From contig NZ_JABWGN010000011.1 of assembly GCF_013363975.1 (NCBI RefSeq), positions 371,588 to 435,587 on the forward strand: a stretch of 64,000 nucleotides of DNA. The letters are read 5' to 3'. This DNA comes from Nonomuraea montanisoli. Lineage in GTDB: Bacteria > Actinomycetota > Actinomycetes > Streptosporangiales > Streptosporangiaceae. Made by a program: the position numbers and the translations under genes. Under the pieces are notes generated by a model. The model saw only the letters and a program-made list of their open reading frames with translations, was not told where the DNA came from and made no database searches. Positions 24,539-32,831 of this stretch are shown here, one piece after another (within the stretch, counting starts at the first letter, position 1; every line of letters starts with the position of its first letter).

Positions 24539-25689
24539 GTCGGCACCTCCACCGTCAGCTCGGTCCCCCGGCCGGGAGCGGTGGAGACCCCGACGGATCC
24601 GCCCGCCTGCTCGACCCGGCTGCGCATGTTGCGCAACCCGTAGCCCTCGACGCCCCGCGAGCCATCGCTGTCACCGGGGTCGAACCCGTTGCCGTCGTCG
24701 GCCACCCGTAGGGTCACCTCGCGCCTGCCGTACCCCACCGTGACCCGCACCTCTCGCGCGTCCGCGTGCTTGCGCACGTTCGCCAGCCCCTCCTGCAGCG
24801 CTCTGACCAGCGCCACCTCCACGTGCGGCGGCAACGGCCGCGCGTCGCCGTCCGTGGCGAAGGCCGTGGCGACGCCGGTCTCCTCACCCGTCCGCCTGGT
24901 GATGCGCCGCATCGACTCCAGGAACGGGGACGAGTCGAGCGGCGCGGGGGCCAGGGCCGCGACCAGCGCGCGGGCCTCGGCCAGGTTCTCCCGCGCGGTC
25001 TTCACGGCGAGCCGCACGTTCCTGGTCGGGTCGGGCGCCTGCAGCAGCATGATGATGCTGCTGAACCCCTGGGCGAGGGTGTCGTGGATCTCCCCCGCCA
25101 GGCGTTCGCGCTCCTGCTGCGCGCCTCGCTCGGCCGACAGCCTCGCCACCTCGGCGCGGCTCCTCTCCAGTTGCTCGATCAGGTCCGAGCGCATCCTGCT
25201 CTCCGTGGTGACCCGGTCGGCCCAGCCGCCGAGGACGGCCGAGAAGAAGACGGCGATGGTGATCACCACGATGACGTTGAAGAACTGCCTGGGGTGCGAG
25301 GAGACCGCGACGACCCTGGCCACCGGCGGCACGCACAAGGCCAGGACCGCGGCGGTCGCCCACTTCGACGGCAGCACGATGAAGCACTGCGCGCAGAGCC
25401 CGAAGAGCGTGAAGAGGCTCTCCTGCGAGGTCAGCGCCACGGGGACGTAGAGCACGACCATCAGCGCCACATAGACCGCTCCGCGACGCGCGTCGTCGCG
25501 GATGACCGCGGGACGTCCCAGGAACACGTACAGCGGGGCAAAGGCCGCCAGGCAGGCCGCGGCCGTCGCCTTCTGCCATCCGGGCTGGTCGCCGAGGAGC
25601 AGGAAGACTCCCGGGACGGCGACGGACACGGCCAGCAGGAGCTCCCAGCCCCACAACTGCCGCCACGCGTCGAGATCTCCGCTCTTCAC
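24535..25689 (-). CDS. Sensor histidine kinase (HisKA_3, DesK-like)
   Basis: A 384-aa kinase. Five to six hydrophobic segments fill residues about 10-160 with almost no extracellular loop, suggesting a membrane-state sensor. A coiled linker rich in Arg and Glu follows, then phospho-His in LAGEIHDTLAQGF and an ATPase domain with NVRKHA, DDGNGFDPGD and GYGLRNM. GTG 25689 overlaps the permease stop by 4 bp. Sensing of lipid or drug stress is inference from kinase type and the linked exporter. Confidence 0.85.
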   Translation of the reverse strand: MKSGDLDAWRQLWGWELLLAVSVAVPGVFLLLGDQPGWQKATAAACLAAFAPLYVFLGRPAVIRDDARRGAVYVALMVVLYVPVALTSQESLFTLFGLCAQCFIVLPSKWATAAVLALCVPPVARVVAVSSHPRQFFNVIVVITIAVFFSAVLGGWADRVTTESRMRSDLIEQLERSRAEVARLSAERGAQQERERLAGEIHDTLAQGFSSIIMLLQAPDPTRNVRLAVKTARENLAEARALVAALAPAPLDSSPFLESMRRITRRTGEETGVATAFATDGDARPLPPHVEVALVRALQEGLANVRKHADAREVRVTVGYGRREVTLRVADDGNGFDPGDSDGSRGVEGYGLRNMRSRVEQAGGSVGVSTAPGRGTELTVEVPT

Positions 25690-26510
25690 CGGTCGCGGCG
25701 GCTCTTCCACCGGAACGTCAGCAGACACAGCACCAGGCCTCCGATCACCCAGGCTCCCAGAACCAGTGCCACCCGGTCGAGCTCGTACGAGCCCGTCACC
25801 TCCAGAGCGGCGCCGCCCTCGCCCAGGAAGACCGCTCTGAACCCCTGGCACATCCACCGAAGCGGGAAGACGGAGGCGACGCCGACCAGCCAGCCGGGCA
25901 GCTCGGTGAAGGGGATGAACACCCCTGAGATGAACTGCAGGACGATGAAGGGCAGGGTGATGACGGCCGTGGCGCTCTTGGCGGATCGGGGCAGGCTGCT
26001 GGCCGCGATGCCGAGCAGGCTGCCCGCCGCCAGGCCGAGGATCCCGACCCAGCCGAAGGTGAGCCAGCCGGTGACGTCGTCCGGCAGCCTGAGGCCGTAC
26101 AGGACGACGGCGACCGTCAGCAGCAACGTCACCTCGGCGACCGACATCACCATCACGCTGAGGATCTTGCCGAGGAAGTAGGCGGACCTGGGCATGGGGG
26201 TGCCGGCCAGCCGTTTGAGCACGCCCTGCTCCCGTTCGACGGCGATGCTGACGCCGAGGTTCTGCAGGCTCACGGAGAGCACGCCCGCCCCGATCAGGGC
26301 CGCGGTGTACACCTGGGCGACGGTGACGCCGCTGCCCTCGAACCGGCCGCGGAAGATCGAGCCGAACAGCACCAGGAGCACGATCGGCAGGGAGAAGGTG
26401 AAGATCACCTGGTCCCGTTCCCTGAAGAACTGCCGCAGTTCGAAGAGCGCTCGCCCCGCCCCGATCTCCAGGGCGGAAGGCAGCCCGCGGGCCGTGTCGG
26501 TGGTCGTCAT
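25686..26510 (-). CDS. ABC-2 type transporter permease
   Basis: A 274-aa permease with six hydrophobic segments and the ABC-2 signatures QNLGVSIAVEREQGVLKRLA, GTPMPRSAYFLGK and FISGVFIPFTELPGWL. Its start overlaps the ATPase stop (ATGA) and its stop overlaps the kinase start. Exports an unknown lipid, drug or polymer. Confidence 0.9.
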   Translation of the reverse strand: MTTTDTARGLPSALEIGAGRALFELRQFFRERDQVIFTFSLPIVLLVLFGSIFRGRFEGSGVTVAQVYTAALIGAGVLSVSLQNLGVSIAVEREQGVLKRLAGTPMPRSAYFLGKILSVMVMSVAEVTLLLTVAVVLYGLRLPDDVTGWLTFGWVGILGLAAGSLLGIAASSLPRSAKSATAVITLPFIVLQFISGVFIPFTELPGWLVGVASVFPLRWMCQGFRAVFLGEGGAALEVTGSYELDRVALVLGAWVIGGLVLCLLTFRWKSRRDR

Positions 26511-27337
26511 GGTCCGCTCCGCTCCTCGATCAGCCGCAGGTAGGTGTCCTCCAGGGACGGGCGGGTCACGGTCAGCCGCGGGACCTCGCCCCCGTACCGC
26601 CGGGCGAGCTCGACGACCGTCGCGGCCGGGGTGTCGGTCTCCACCTCGCCGTCGGCCCAGGCCACCGTGGCCCTGGCGCTCGCCCTGCCGCCCAGGGTCC
26701 GCGGGTCGCCCTCGGCCACGATCCGGCCGTGGACGATCACCGCCACCCGGTCGGCCAGCGCCTCGGCCTCTTCCAGGTAGTGCGTGGTGAGCAACACCGT
26801 CGTGCCTTCCAGGCCCCTGATGAGGTCCCAGAACCGCCTGCGCGCCTCCGGGTCGAACCCGGTGGTGGGCTCGTCGAGGAAGAGCAGCTCGGGGTCGCCG
26901 ACGATGCCGAGGGCGACGTCGAGCCTGCGCCGCTGGCCGCCGGACAGCGCCGGGATCCTCGCGTCCGCCTTCCCGGCCAGCCCGACCTGCTCGATGACCT
27001 CGTCAGGGTCTCTGGGACGCGGGTAGTACGTCGCGAAATGCCGGACGACCTCCCTGACGGTGACCTCCGCCATGTCGTCGGCCGCCTGCTGGACGATCCC
27101 CGTCCTCGCCCGCCACCGCCTGGTGGGCCGCCGCGGATCCACTCCTAGCACGCTGACCGTGCCCGCGTCGCGATCGCGGTGCCCCTCCAGGATCTCGACG
27201 GTGGTGGTCTTGCCCGCGCCGTTGGGGCCGAGGATCGCGAACACCTCACCGGGCCGGATCTCCAGATCGACGCCCCGCAGCGCCGTCACGTCGCCGTAGC
27301 GCTTGGTCAGTCCCCGCACGCTCACCGCTGCGTTCAT
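26507..27337 (-). CDS. ABC transporter ATP-binding protein (DrrA-like)
   Basis: A 276-aa ATPase with Walker A GPNGAGKTTT, signature LSGGQRRRLDVALGI, Walker B LLFLDEPTTGFDPEAR, and a C-terminal extension ending in a DrrA-type region. ATG 27337 is the conserved start. It is the first gene of the four-gene operon and divergent from ECF cassette 2. Confidence 0.9.
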   Translation of the reverse strand: MNAAVSVRGLTKRYGDVTALRGVDLEIRPGEVFAILGPNGAGKTTTVEILEGHRDRDAGTVSVLGVDPRRPTRRWRARTGIVQQAADDMAEVTVREVVRHFATYYPRPRDPDEVIEQVGLAGKADARIPALSGGQRRRLDVALGIVGDPELLFLDEPTTGFDPEARRRFWDLIRGLEGTTVLLTTHYLEEAEALADRVAVIVHGRIVAEGDPRTLGGRASARATVAWADGEVETDTPAATVVELARRYGGEVPRLTVTRPSLEDTYLRLIEERSGP

Positions 27338-27452
27338 GCGACGATCGTCCGGCGCGCCGGGCCCCTCCCGGCACCTCCGAGTGATGGACGCGTCCGTCCT
27401 CCGATCGGAGGACGGCGCACCCCTCCTTCGACGAGAACCAGGTGCGGGCTGA

Positions 27453-27478
27453 CAACCTTTTCCCACCGCCTCCGCGTC
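27453..27478 (+). promoter_or_regulatory. ECF-type promoter CAACC-N17-CGTC
   Basis: CAACC at 27453-27457 and CGTC at 27475-27478 are spaced 17 bp, the pattern of actinobacterial ECF promoters. The predicted start is a few bases from GTG 27487, so the mRNA would be nearly leaderless. It suggests that this sigma factor activates its own cassette. Confidence 0.55.
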
Positions 27479-27486
27479 GTGGCCAT

Positions 27487-27984
27487 GTGAGTGATCCAAC
27501 GGAAGAAGCCGCGTACGCCGCCTTCGTCGAGGCGGCCTGGAACAGGCACATGGCCGTCGCCATCCTGCTCACCGGCGACCGCCATCGGGGCGAGGAACTG
27601 CTCCAGGACTGCCTGGTGCGGCTGTACGTGCGGTGGCGGCGCGCGGCCCTCACCGACCCGCACGCCTACCTGCGACGCATGCTGGTCAACGGGAACGTCA
27701 GCTGGTGGCGGCGGCGTCAACGGGAACTGCCCACCGCCGAGCCGCCCGACCACGCGGATCCCCGGTCCGGGCCGTACGAGCGGGACGAGGACCTGCGGCG
27801 CGCGCTGCTGTCCCTGCCGCGCAGGCAGCGCGCCATCGTCGTGCTGCGGCACTACGAGGACCTGACGGAGAAGGCGGTCGCGGCCGCCCTCGGCTGCTCG
27901 GTCGGCACAGTCAAGAGTCAGCACTCCAGAGCGATGGCGCGGCTGCGCGCGGCTCTGCGGGAGAACCAGGAGGCAGCACGATGA
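27487..27984 (+). CDS. SigE-family ECF sigma factor (cassette 2)
   Basis: A 165-aa sigma factor. Region 2 has AAWNRHMAVAILLTGDRHRG and YLRRMLVNGNVSWWRRR, with the WWRR typical of the actinomycete SigE family. Region 4 has LPRRQRAIVVLRHYEDLTE and LGCSVGTVKSQHSRA. GTG 27487 follows the ECF-type promoter. Its stop overlaps the next gene (ATGA). Confidence 0.9.
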   Translation: MSDPTEEAAYAAFVEAAWNRHMAVAILLTGDRHRGEELLQDCLVRLYVRWRRAALTDPHAYLRRMLVNGNVSWWRRRQRELPTAEPPDHADPRSGPYERDEDLRRALLSLPRRQRAIVVLRHYEDLTEKAVAAALGCSVGTVKSQHSRAMARLRAALRENQEAAR

Positions 27985-29072
27985 ACGACGATCAGGAACA
28001 CCTCGCCCGGGCGCTGCGGACCCTCGCCCACCGCGAACCGGCCACTCCGGCGCCGGTGTCGGAGCTGGTGCGCCGGGGACGCCAGGCCAGGCGGAGGCGC
28101 ACTGTCGCGGGCGCCGTCGCCGGAACGGGCCTCCTCTCCGCAGCGCTCGTCGTGGCCCTCGGCACGGCCGGACTCGGCCCCGCCGCCACGCCACCGGCCT
28201 CGACCGCGGTCGCCGTCGCGCCGCACTCCCGAGCCTCGCATCCTCCCGGTTCGCGATCCCTCGACGCCAGGTCCGTCCTGCTGGCCGCGGCCGAGACCGC
28301 CGCCCGCGAGCCGGCGACGTCGGGCCGTTTCTGGTACGTCCGTGAGCGCACCACCAAGCCGGCGCGCTACCTGCCGAAGGGCGGGAACCCGATGCGGGGG
28401 ACGCCGTTCTCCGCGACCGTGGCCACCACCCAGGACACCTGGTACCCGAGCGACAGAGGAGCGTCCAGCCGGACGGTGACCGGCCAGGACCCGAAGGTCG
28501 CCTTCGCCTCCGCCGCGGACGAGGCGAGGTGGCGGCGACTGGGCTCCCCCGCCCTGGCCCCGGAGAAGCCGTCGACCAACGACCACGACATGGACCTGTC
28601 CTTCCTGATCGGCAACCACCGCTTCCCGATCGGGAAGCTGCTGGAGCTGCCGACCACGAAGGACACGCTGGAGAGCCGCTTCCGGCGGCTGTACGACGAG
28701 GAGTCCCCGAGCGACTGGTCCCCCGCCAAGCCGGAGTTCGGGGAGTACGTGTGGTCGGCGGCGCGGGACCTGCTGGCCGGCCCCATCAGTCCCGGGACCC
28801 GCTCCGCCCTCTACCGGCTGCTCGCCGAACAGCGCGAGATCAGGTCACAGGGGCAGGTCACCGATGCGCTGGGCCGCACGGGAGTCGCCCTGGCGCTTCC
28901 GGGGACCGGGACCGGGGAGAGCGCGGGCGAGTTCCGGCTGATCGTGGACGACGGCACGGCCGAGCTGCTCGCCTACGAGTTCCGTTCGCCGGGGGAATCG
29001 GAGCCGACGCTGCAGGTCTCCTACGAGGACATGGGCTGGGTCGACGACCTGGGCGATCGCCCGCGCGACTAG
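27981..29072 (+). CDS. CU044_5270-like membrane protein, partner of ECF sigma (cassette 2)
   Basis: A 363-aa protein with a cytoplasmic N-terminus, one membrane helix (about 42-62) and an extracytoplasmic domain containing RFWYVRERTTKPARYL, a LLELPTTKDTLESRF segment and the GRTGVALALPG...FRLIVDDGTAELLAYE ending shared with the proteins at 19548 and 43206. ATG 27981 overlaps the sigma stop. A regulatory role is inferred from pairing. Confidence 0.8.
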   Translation: MNDDQEHLARALRTLAHREPATPAPVSELVRRGRQARRRRTVAGAVAGTGLLSAALVVALGTAGLGPAATPPASTAVAVAPHSRASHPPGSRSLDARSVLLAAAETAAREPATSGRFWYVRERTTKPARYLPKGGNPMRGTPFSATVATTQDTWYPSDRGASSRTVTGQDPKVAFASAADEARWRRLGSPALAPEKPSTNDHDMDLSFLIGNHRFPIGKLLELPTTKDTLESRFRRLYDEESPSDWSPAKPEFGEYVWSAARDLLAGPISPGTRSALYRLLAEQREIRSQGQVTDALGRTGVALALPGTGTGESAGEFRLIVDDGTAELLAYEFRSPGESEPTLQVSYEDMGWVDDLGDRPRD

Positions 29073-29088
29073 CCCGGTGGACAGGTGG

Positions 29089-29574
29089 TCATTTGACCAC
29101 CCGTCCCGTCGTCTTCCGGCCGTCCGGGGGCACGGCCAGGCAGTACACGGTTCTGTACCGCGGCCAGTCGTCCTCCGCCGGCCCGAGTCCCCACAGGCCG
29201 ACCGCGTCCCGTTCCGACTCCTTGATGCGCATCCTGGGAAGGCACCCGTTCTCCATGAGCCGGTTCATGTCCGCTCCCGGCCACGGCCCCTCGGGAAGGA
29301 CGTAGGTCGTGGCGAACTCGGCGGAGTGCGGCACATCGCAGGGGACGACGGTCACCATGAACGTCTGGGGCAGGGGCTCGACGCAGTCGCCGGGCCGCAG
29401 CTCGGCGGCGTGGAACTGCTGGGAGCCGGGGATGGCGCTCTGCTGGGACGGCGTCTGCGGGGCGGCCGCCGATGTCGGCTCGGCACGCGTGGAGGACCCC
29501 GGCAGGGCGGATTGCCCGGCGCAGCCGGCGAGCGACAGCAGCACCCATAACGCCGCGAATGATGAACGGATCAT
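29089..29574 (-). CDS. Lipoprotein, septum-formation-family-like
   Basis: A 161-aa lipoprotein with signal peptide MIRSSFAALWVLLSLAGC and lipobox LAGC (Cys 18). A Ser/Pro linker leads to a compact domain with GDCVEPLP, VPCDVPHSAEF, a later NGC and YCLAVPP; this four-Cys pattern resembles the septum-formation domain family. Anchored on the outer membrane face; function unknown. Confidence 0.7.
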   Translation of the reverse strand: MIRSSFAALWVLLSLAGCAGQSALPGSSTRAEPTSAAAPQTPSQQSAIPGSQQFHAAELRPGDCVEPLPQTFMVTVVPCDVPHSAEFATTYVLPEGPWPGADMNRLMENGCLPRMRIKESERDAVGLWGLGPAEDDWPRYRTVYCLAVPPDGRKTTGRVVK

Positions 29575-29603
29575 GGAAACGAGGATGGCACCTCGTGATC
29601 ACA

Positions 29604-30422
29604 TCAGAAGCGGTAGTGCTGGACGGCGGTGCCCTTGCGCGACAGGAAGGTGCTCCAGGCGGTCAGGAAGCTTGCCAGGCGGGTGGTCCACGGATAGCGG
29701 GCGACCTCGGGCTCGCGCCCCAGGAAGATCTCGCGGACCAGCTTCATGCGCGGCTCCAGGCGCTCGATGTCCTGTGGGGTGTCGAAGCCGGGAGACCTGA
29801 GGTAGGGGGCGACGGACCGGGTGCCGGCGTACTTCCTGGCCGCCCACACGTGGAAGCGCGTGTAACCGTTGAAGCAGATCTCCCCCGAGGGGAAGTGGCT
29901 GATCAGACGGTCGAGGAGGGTGGCCAGCTCCTCCTTGGACAGGAACCCGATCAGGCCGTCGGCGACGATCACGGCGGGGCGGTCGGCGGGGATCTCGTCG
30001 AGCCAGTGGGCGTCGTTGAGGTCGGCGCCGATGGTGTGGGCGTGGGGGCGTTCGGGGAGCAGGAGCCGCCTGGCCGTGGCCGCGCCGGGCAGGTCCACGT
30101 CGTACCACTCGACGGTGGCGGGCGGGTCGACGCGGTGGACGCGGGTGTCGAGCCCGGCGCCCAGGTCCAGCCCGACCGCGCCGGGATGCCTGGCGACGAA
30201 CCGCCGCACGATGTCGTCCATCACCAGCGAGCGGTGGGCGATGCCCACGACGGGGCTGGCGCTGAGCTTGAACTGCCCGGCGTCGTAGCCGAGCTTCGTG
30301 ACGACGTCGTAGGCGGTCTTGTCGCGCAGGATCGGGTGCTCGGCCTGGTAGTCGAGCGCCTTGCCCGCGAGGGTGAGCCAGAGCGTGTTCTCCAGCGGGG
30401 TGAGCTCGGGAAGGGTGATCAT
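29604..30422 (-). CDS. LCMT-type class I SAM methyltransferase
   Basis: A 272-aa protein of the leucine-carboxyl-methyltransferase-like group, with LTPLENTLWLTLAGKALDYQ, SAM-binding VGLDLGAGLDTRVHR, DVDLPG and VIVADGLIGFLSKEE. Actinomycete members often methylate small-molecule carboxylates or hydroxyls. Its ATG overlaps the TetR stop by 4 bp, so the two are cotranscribed and the regulator probably controls it. Confidence 0.85.
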   Translation of the reverse strand: MITLPELTPLENTLWLTLAGKALDYQAEHPILRDKTAYDVVTKLGYDAGQFKLSASPVVGIAHRSLVMDDIVRRFVARHPGAVGLDLGAGLDTRVHRVDPPATVEWYDVDLPGAATARRLLLPERPHAHTIGADLNDAHWLDEIPADRPAVIVADGLIGFLSKEELATLLDRLISHFPSGEICFNGYTRFHVWAARKYAGTRSVAPYLRSPGFDTPQDIERLEPRMKLVREIFLGREPEVARYPWTTRLASFLTAWSTFLSRKGTAVQHYRF

Positions 30423-31078
30423 TCTTCCTCCTGCGGGGACTCGTCCTGCGGGGACTCGTCCAGCGCGGCCCTGGCCGCCTTCAGCGCCGCGTCGTCGGCG
30501 AACAGCCCGTGGGTGTAGAGCTCCAGCGTGGGCAGCGCGAGGCGGCGCAGCACGTCGGGGCCGAACCGCTCGTGGCCCAGCGCGCGCGCCAGGGCGGGCG
30601 GCATGGTCAGCGTGGCCACGCTGTGGAGCACGCTCAGCACCGCCAGCGCCCGTACGTCGGAGGACGGGCGCATCGTGCCGTCGGCGATCCCGGCCCGCAG
30701 GATCTCCTCCGACTCCTCGACCAGCGTGTCGACGAAGGTGGCCGCGGCGGGCGTGTCCTCCTCGATGGCGCGCAGCATGTACTGCACCTGGAGGCGGTAC
30801 TCCTCCGGGTTGGACAGGTACTCGCGGAACAGGTCCCGCATGCCGCTCGGACGGGCGTCGCCGGCCCGCTGGACCAGGATGCGCAGGACGTGGTCGTCGC
30901 AGACGCTCCGGAGCCTCTCCTTGCTGCCGAAGTGGTGGATGACCAGGCCGGCGCTCACTCCCGCGGTCGCCGCGACGGCGCGCAGGTTGGTCTTCTGGAA
31001 GCCGTCCCGGGCGAAGTGCGCGATGGCCGCGTTGCGGATCCTGGCCTGGGCGGTCAGGTCCGACGATGCTGAACACAT
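30419..31078 (-). CDS. TetR-family regulator
   Basis: A 219-aa protein. The N-terminal HTH is IRNAAIAHFARDGFQKTNLR followed by TAGVSAGLVIHHFGSKE; the ligand domain is alpha-helical. The C-terminus carries a duplicated pentapeptide (DESPQ twice) from a 15-bp tandem repeat. ATG 31078 is the conserved start. It is upstream of and coupled to the methyltransferase. Confidence 0.9.
   Translation of the reverse strand: MCSASSDLTAQARIRNAAIAHFARDGFQKTNLRAVAATAGVSAGLVIHHFGSKERLRSVCDDHVLRILVQRAGDARPSGMRDLFREYLSNPEEYRLQVQYMLRAIEEDTPAAATFVDTLVEESEEILRAGIADGTMRPSSDVRALAVLSVLHSVATLTMPPALARALGHERFGPDVLRRLALPTLELYTHGLFADDAALKAARAALDESPQDESPQEEE
30429..30458. repeat. 15-bp in-frame duplication at the TetR C-terminus
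   Basis: TCCTGCGGGGACTCG occurs at 30429-30443 and 30444-30458, encoding DESPQ twice just before the acidic end of the TetR protein. Confidence 0.9.
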
Positions 31079-31103
31079 GTTTTGGATGCTAAACGCACGT
31101 TCA
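31070..31103. promoter_or_regulatory. Possible TetR operator
   Basis: TGAAC (31070-31074) and GTTCA (31099-31103), each within a longer partly matching flank, form a spaced inverted repeat across the TetR start. Arms are short, so this is tentative. Confidence 0.35.
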
Positions 31104-31128
31104 GTATCACGCAAGGGCCGTGGAGACC

Positions 31129-31656
31129 TCAGACGCCGGACGGTCGGCGTCCGTCGTCGCCGAGGGAGATGAGCAGAAGGCGCAGCAGCGCCGCCAGTTG
31201 ATCGCGCTCGGCGGCGGGCAGGTCCTCCAGGAGCCGGTGCTCGTTGGCGAGGTGATGCTCGACGACCTCGTTGACGAGGCGCAGCCCCTGGTCGGTCAGG
31301 GAGATCAGGACGCGTCGCCGATGGTCCGGGTCCACGCCCCGGTCGACCAGCCCCTTGCTCACCAGCCGGTCGACCCGGTTGGTCAGCGCGGCCGAGCTCA
31401 CCATGACCGCCGCGCTCAGGTCTCCGGCACAGAGGCGGTGCGGCGGACCCGAGCGCAGCAGCGTGGCCAGCACGTCGAACTCCCAGGACTCGAGCCCGTG
31501 TCGGGCGAACTCCTCCTTGATCGCGCGTTCGAGCAGCCTCGACGCCCGGGAAAGGCGGCCGATGACCCCCATGGGCGAGCTGTCGAGGTCGGGGCGCACC
31601 GCCCGCCACTCCTCGATGATCACATCAACTCCGTCCTGCCGGGTCGCGTCGCTCAC
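31129..31656 (-). CDS. MarR-family regulator
   Basis: A 175-aa MarR protein with helix SRASRLLERAIKEEFARHGL, a winged HTH (LCAGDLSAAVMVSSAALTNR) and wing DPDHRRRVLISLT. GTG 31656 follows GGAAGGGG. Two TCGACATCGA-type palindromes lie between it and the divergent epimerase gene, so it probably represses itself and that enzyme. Confidence 0.9.
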   Translation of the reverse strand: MSDATRQDGVDVIIEEWRAVRPDLDSSPMGVIGRLSRASRLLERAIKEEFARHGLESWEFDVLATLLRSGPPHRLCAGDLSAAVMVSSAALTNRVDRLVSKGLVDRGVDPDHRRRVLISLTDQGLRLVNEVVEHHLANEHRLLEDLPAAERDQLAALLRLLLISLGDDGRRPSGV

Positions 31657-31699
31657 GCCAGGCCCCTTCCTGTGAGGCGGTTCGCTCCGCAGTCTAATC

Positions 31700-31713
31700 T
31701 CTCGACATCGAAA
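31700..31713. promoter_or_regulatory. MarR operator O1
   Basis: TCTCGACATCGAAA has the palindromic core TCGA-CA-TCGA. It lies 44 bp upstream of the marR start, and its core matches the second site at 31746. Confidence 0.65.
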
Positions 31714-31716
31714 TGT

Positions 31717-31744
31717 TTGACACTTGGGGGATCCTCGCTCTAAT
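31717..31744 (+). promoter_or_regulatory. Sigma-70-type promoter of the epimerase gene
   Basis: TTGACA at 31717-31722 matches the -35 consensus perfectly. TCTAAT at 31739-31744 matches the -10 consensus at 5 of 6, with a 16-bp spacer. The transcription start would fall inside operator O2, so a bound MarR would block it. Confidence 0.7.
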
Positions 31745-31745
31745 G

Positions 31746-31759
31746 TTTCGACATCGAAA
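31746..31759. promoter_or_regulatory. MarR operator O2
   Basis: TTTCGACATCGAAA is a perfect palindrome apart from its central CA. It is 46 bp from O1 and covers the predicted start of epimerase transcription. Confidence 0.75.
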
Positions 31760-31776
31760 TTTTTGAGGGAGATGAC

Positions 31777-32652
31777 ATGCGTATCTTGATCGTCGGAGCG
31801 CGCGGCTACCTGGGTTCGGCCGTCACCGAAAGACTGTCGGCCGCGGGACACGAGGTGGTGGAGCTCGTCCGCCCGGGTGGCGCCCATCCCGAAGGACCGT
31901 ACGAGCGGCGTGTAGGCGACCTGACCGACCCCGGCTCGCTCACCGCGGCGGTCACGCCCGACATCGACGCCGTGATCAATCTGGCCACCCCCACCGGTGA
32001 CGCCGACACCGACGCCGCGGCCGTCGCGGCGCTGACCGGCCCGCTGCGCGGCACCGGGCGCGCGTTCGTCTACACCAGCGGCATCTGGGTGCTGGGCGCC
32101 ACCGGATCGGCGACCGCCCACGAGGAGTCGCCGACCGACCCGATCGCGATCGTGGGCTACCGGCCCGGCATCGAACAGCAGGTGCTCGCCACCGCCGAGG
32201 AGGGCGTCCGCGCCACCGTGCTCCGTCCGGGCATCGTGTACGGCCGCGGCGGCGGCATCTCCGCCCTGCTGGTCGCCCTGGCGCGCAAGAACGGCACGCC
32301 CCTGGTCGTCGGGGACGCGGCGGTGCGCTGGCCGATGGTGCACGTCGACGACCTGGCCGACCTCTTCGCCAAGGTGGTGGAGCAGGCGCCCGCGGGAACG
32401 CTGTGGCACGGCGTGAGCGAGCCGGCCGTTCCGGTGCGGGAGCTGGCCGCCGCCGCCGGTCAGGCCGCCGGGGTCACCGGCGAGCCGCGGGTCTGGCCGC
32501 TGGAGCAGGCGCGCGAGGCGCTCGGCGAGCTGTTCGCCGACGCCCTGACGCTCGACCAGTCGGTCAGCGGCGAGGTGGCGCGCGACCGGCTGGGCTGGCA
32601 GCCGCGCCACCTGGAGGCCACCGCCGACCTTCGCGACGGTTCCTACCGCTGA
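31777..32652 (+). CDS. NAD(P)-dependent epimerase/dehydratase family protein
   Basis: A 291-aa extended-SDR/NmrA-like protein. Cofactor loop GARGYLGSAV (7-16), AVINLATPTG, VYTSGIWVLG and GYRPGIEQQV stand in the positions of the classical motifs; the usual YxxxK is altered to YRPGIEQ, so catalysis may differ. GAGGGAGATG precedes ATG 31777. MarR-controlled by its operators. Substrate unknown. Confidence 0.85.
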   Translation: MRILIVGARGYLGSAVTERLSAAGHEVVELVRPGGAHPEGPYERRVGDLTDPGSLTAAVTPDIDAVINLATPTGDADTDAAAVAALTGPLRGTGRAFVYTSGIWVLGATGSATAHEESPTDPIAIVGYRPGIEQQVLATAEEGVRATVLRPGIVYGRGGGISALLVALARKNGTPLVVGDAAVRWPMVHVDDLADLFAKVVEQAPAGTLWHGVSEPAVPVRELAAAAGQAAGVTGEPRVWPLEQAREALGELFADALTLDQSVSGEVARDRLGWQPRHLEATADLRDGSYR

Positions 32653-32714
32653 GCCCGCCGCGATTCCGTCGGAGCTGTCATGATCTTGATGACGCCTCAC
32701 CGATGGGATCCGCG

Positions 32715-32831
32715 ATGCCCACTCGCTCACTCGTGCTGCTGGCCGCCTCGCTCTGCGCGGGCGGCCTCGGGCCGCCCCCGTACCACCGCCACCCTCAACT
32801 GCTGAGGATGCCGCGTCGTCACGCGGCCTGA
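32715..32831 (+). CDS. Possible small peptide with signal-like N-terminus
   Basis: A 38-codon ORF: MPTRSLVLLAASLCAGG is signal-peptide-like, then Pro, His and Arg-rich residues to a stop that overlaps the convergent TMEM175 gene. No clear ribosome site. It may be the start of a truncated secreted protein. Low confidence. Confidence 0.25.
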   Translation: MPTRSLVLLAASLCAGGLGPPPYHRHPQLLRMPRRHAA

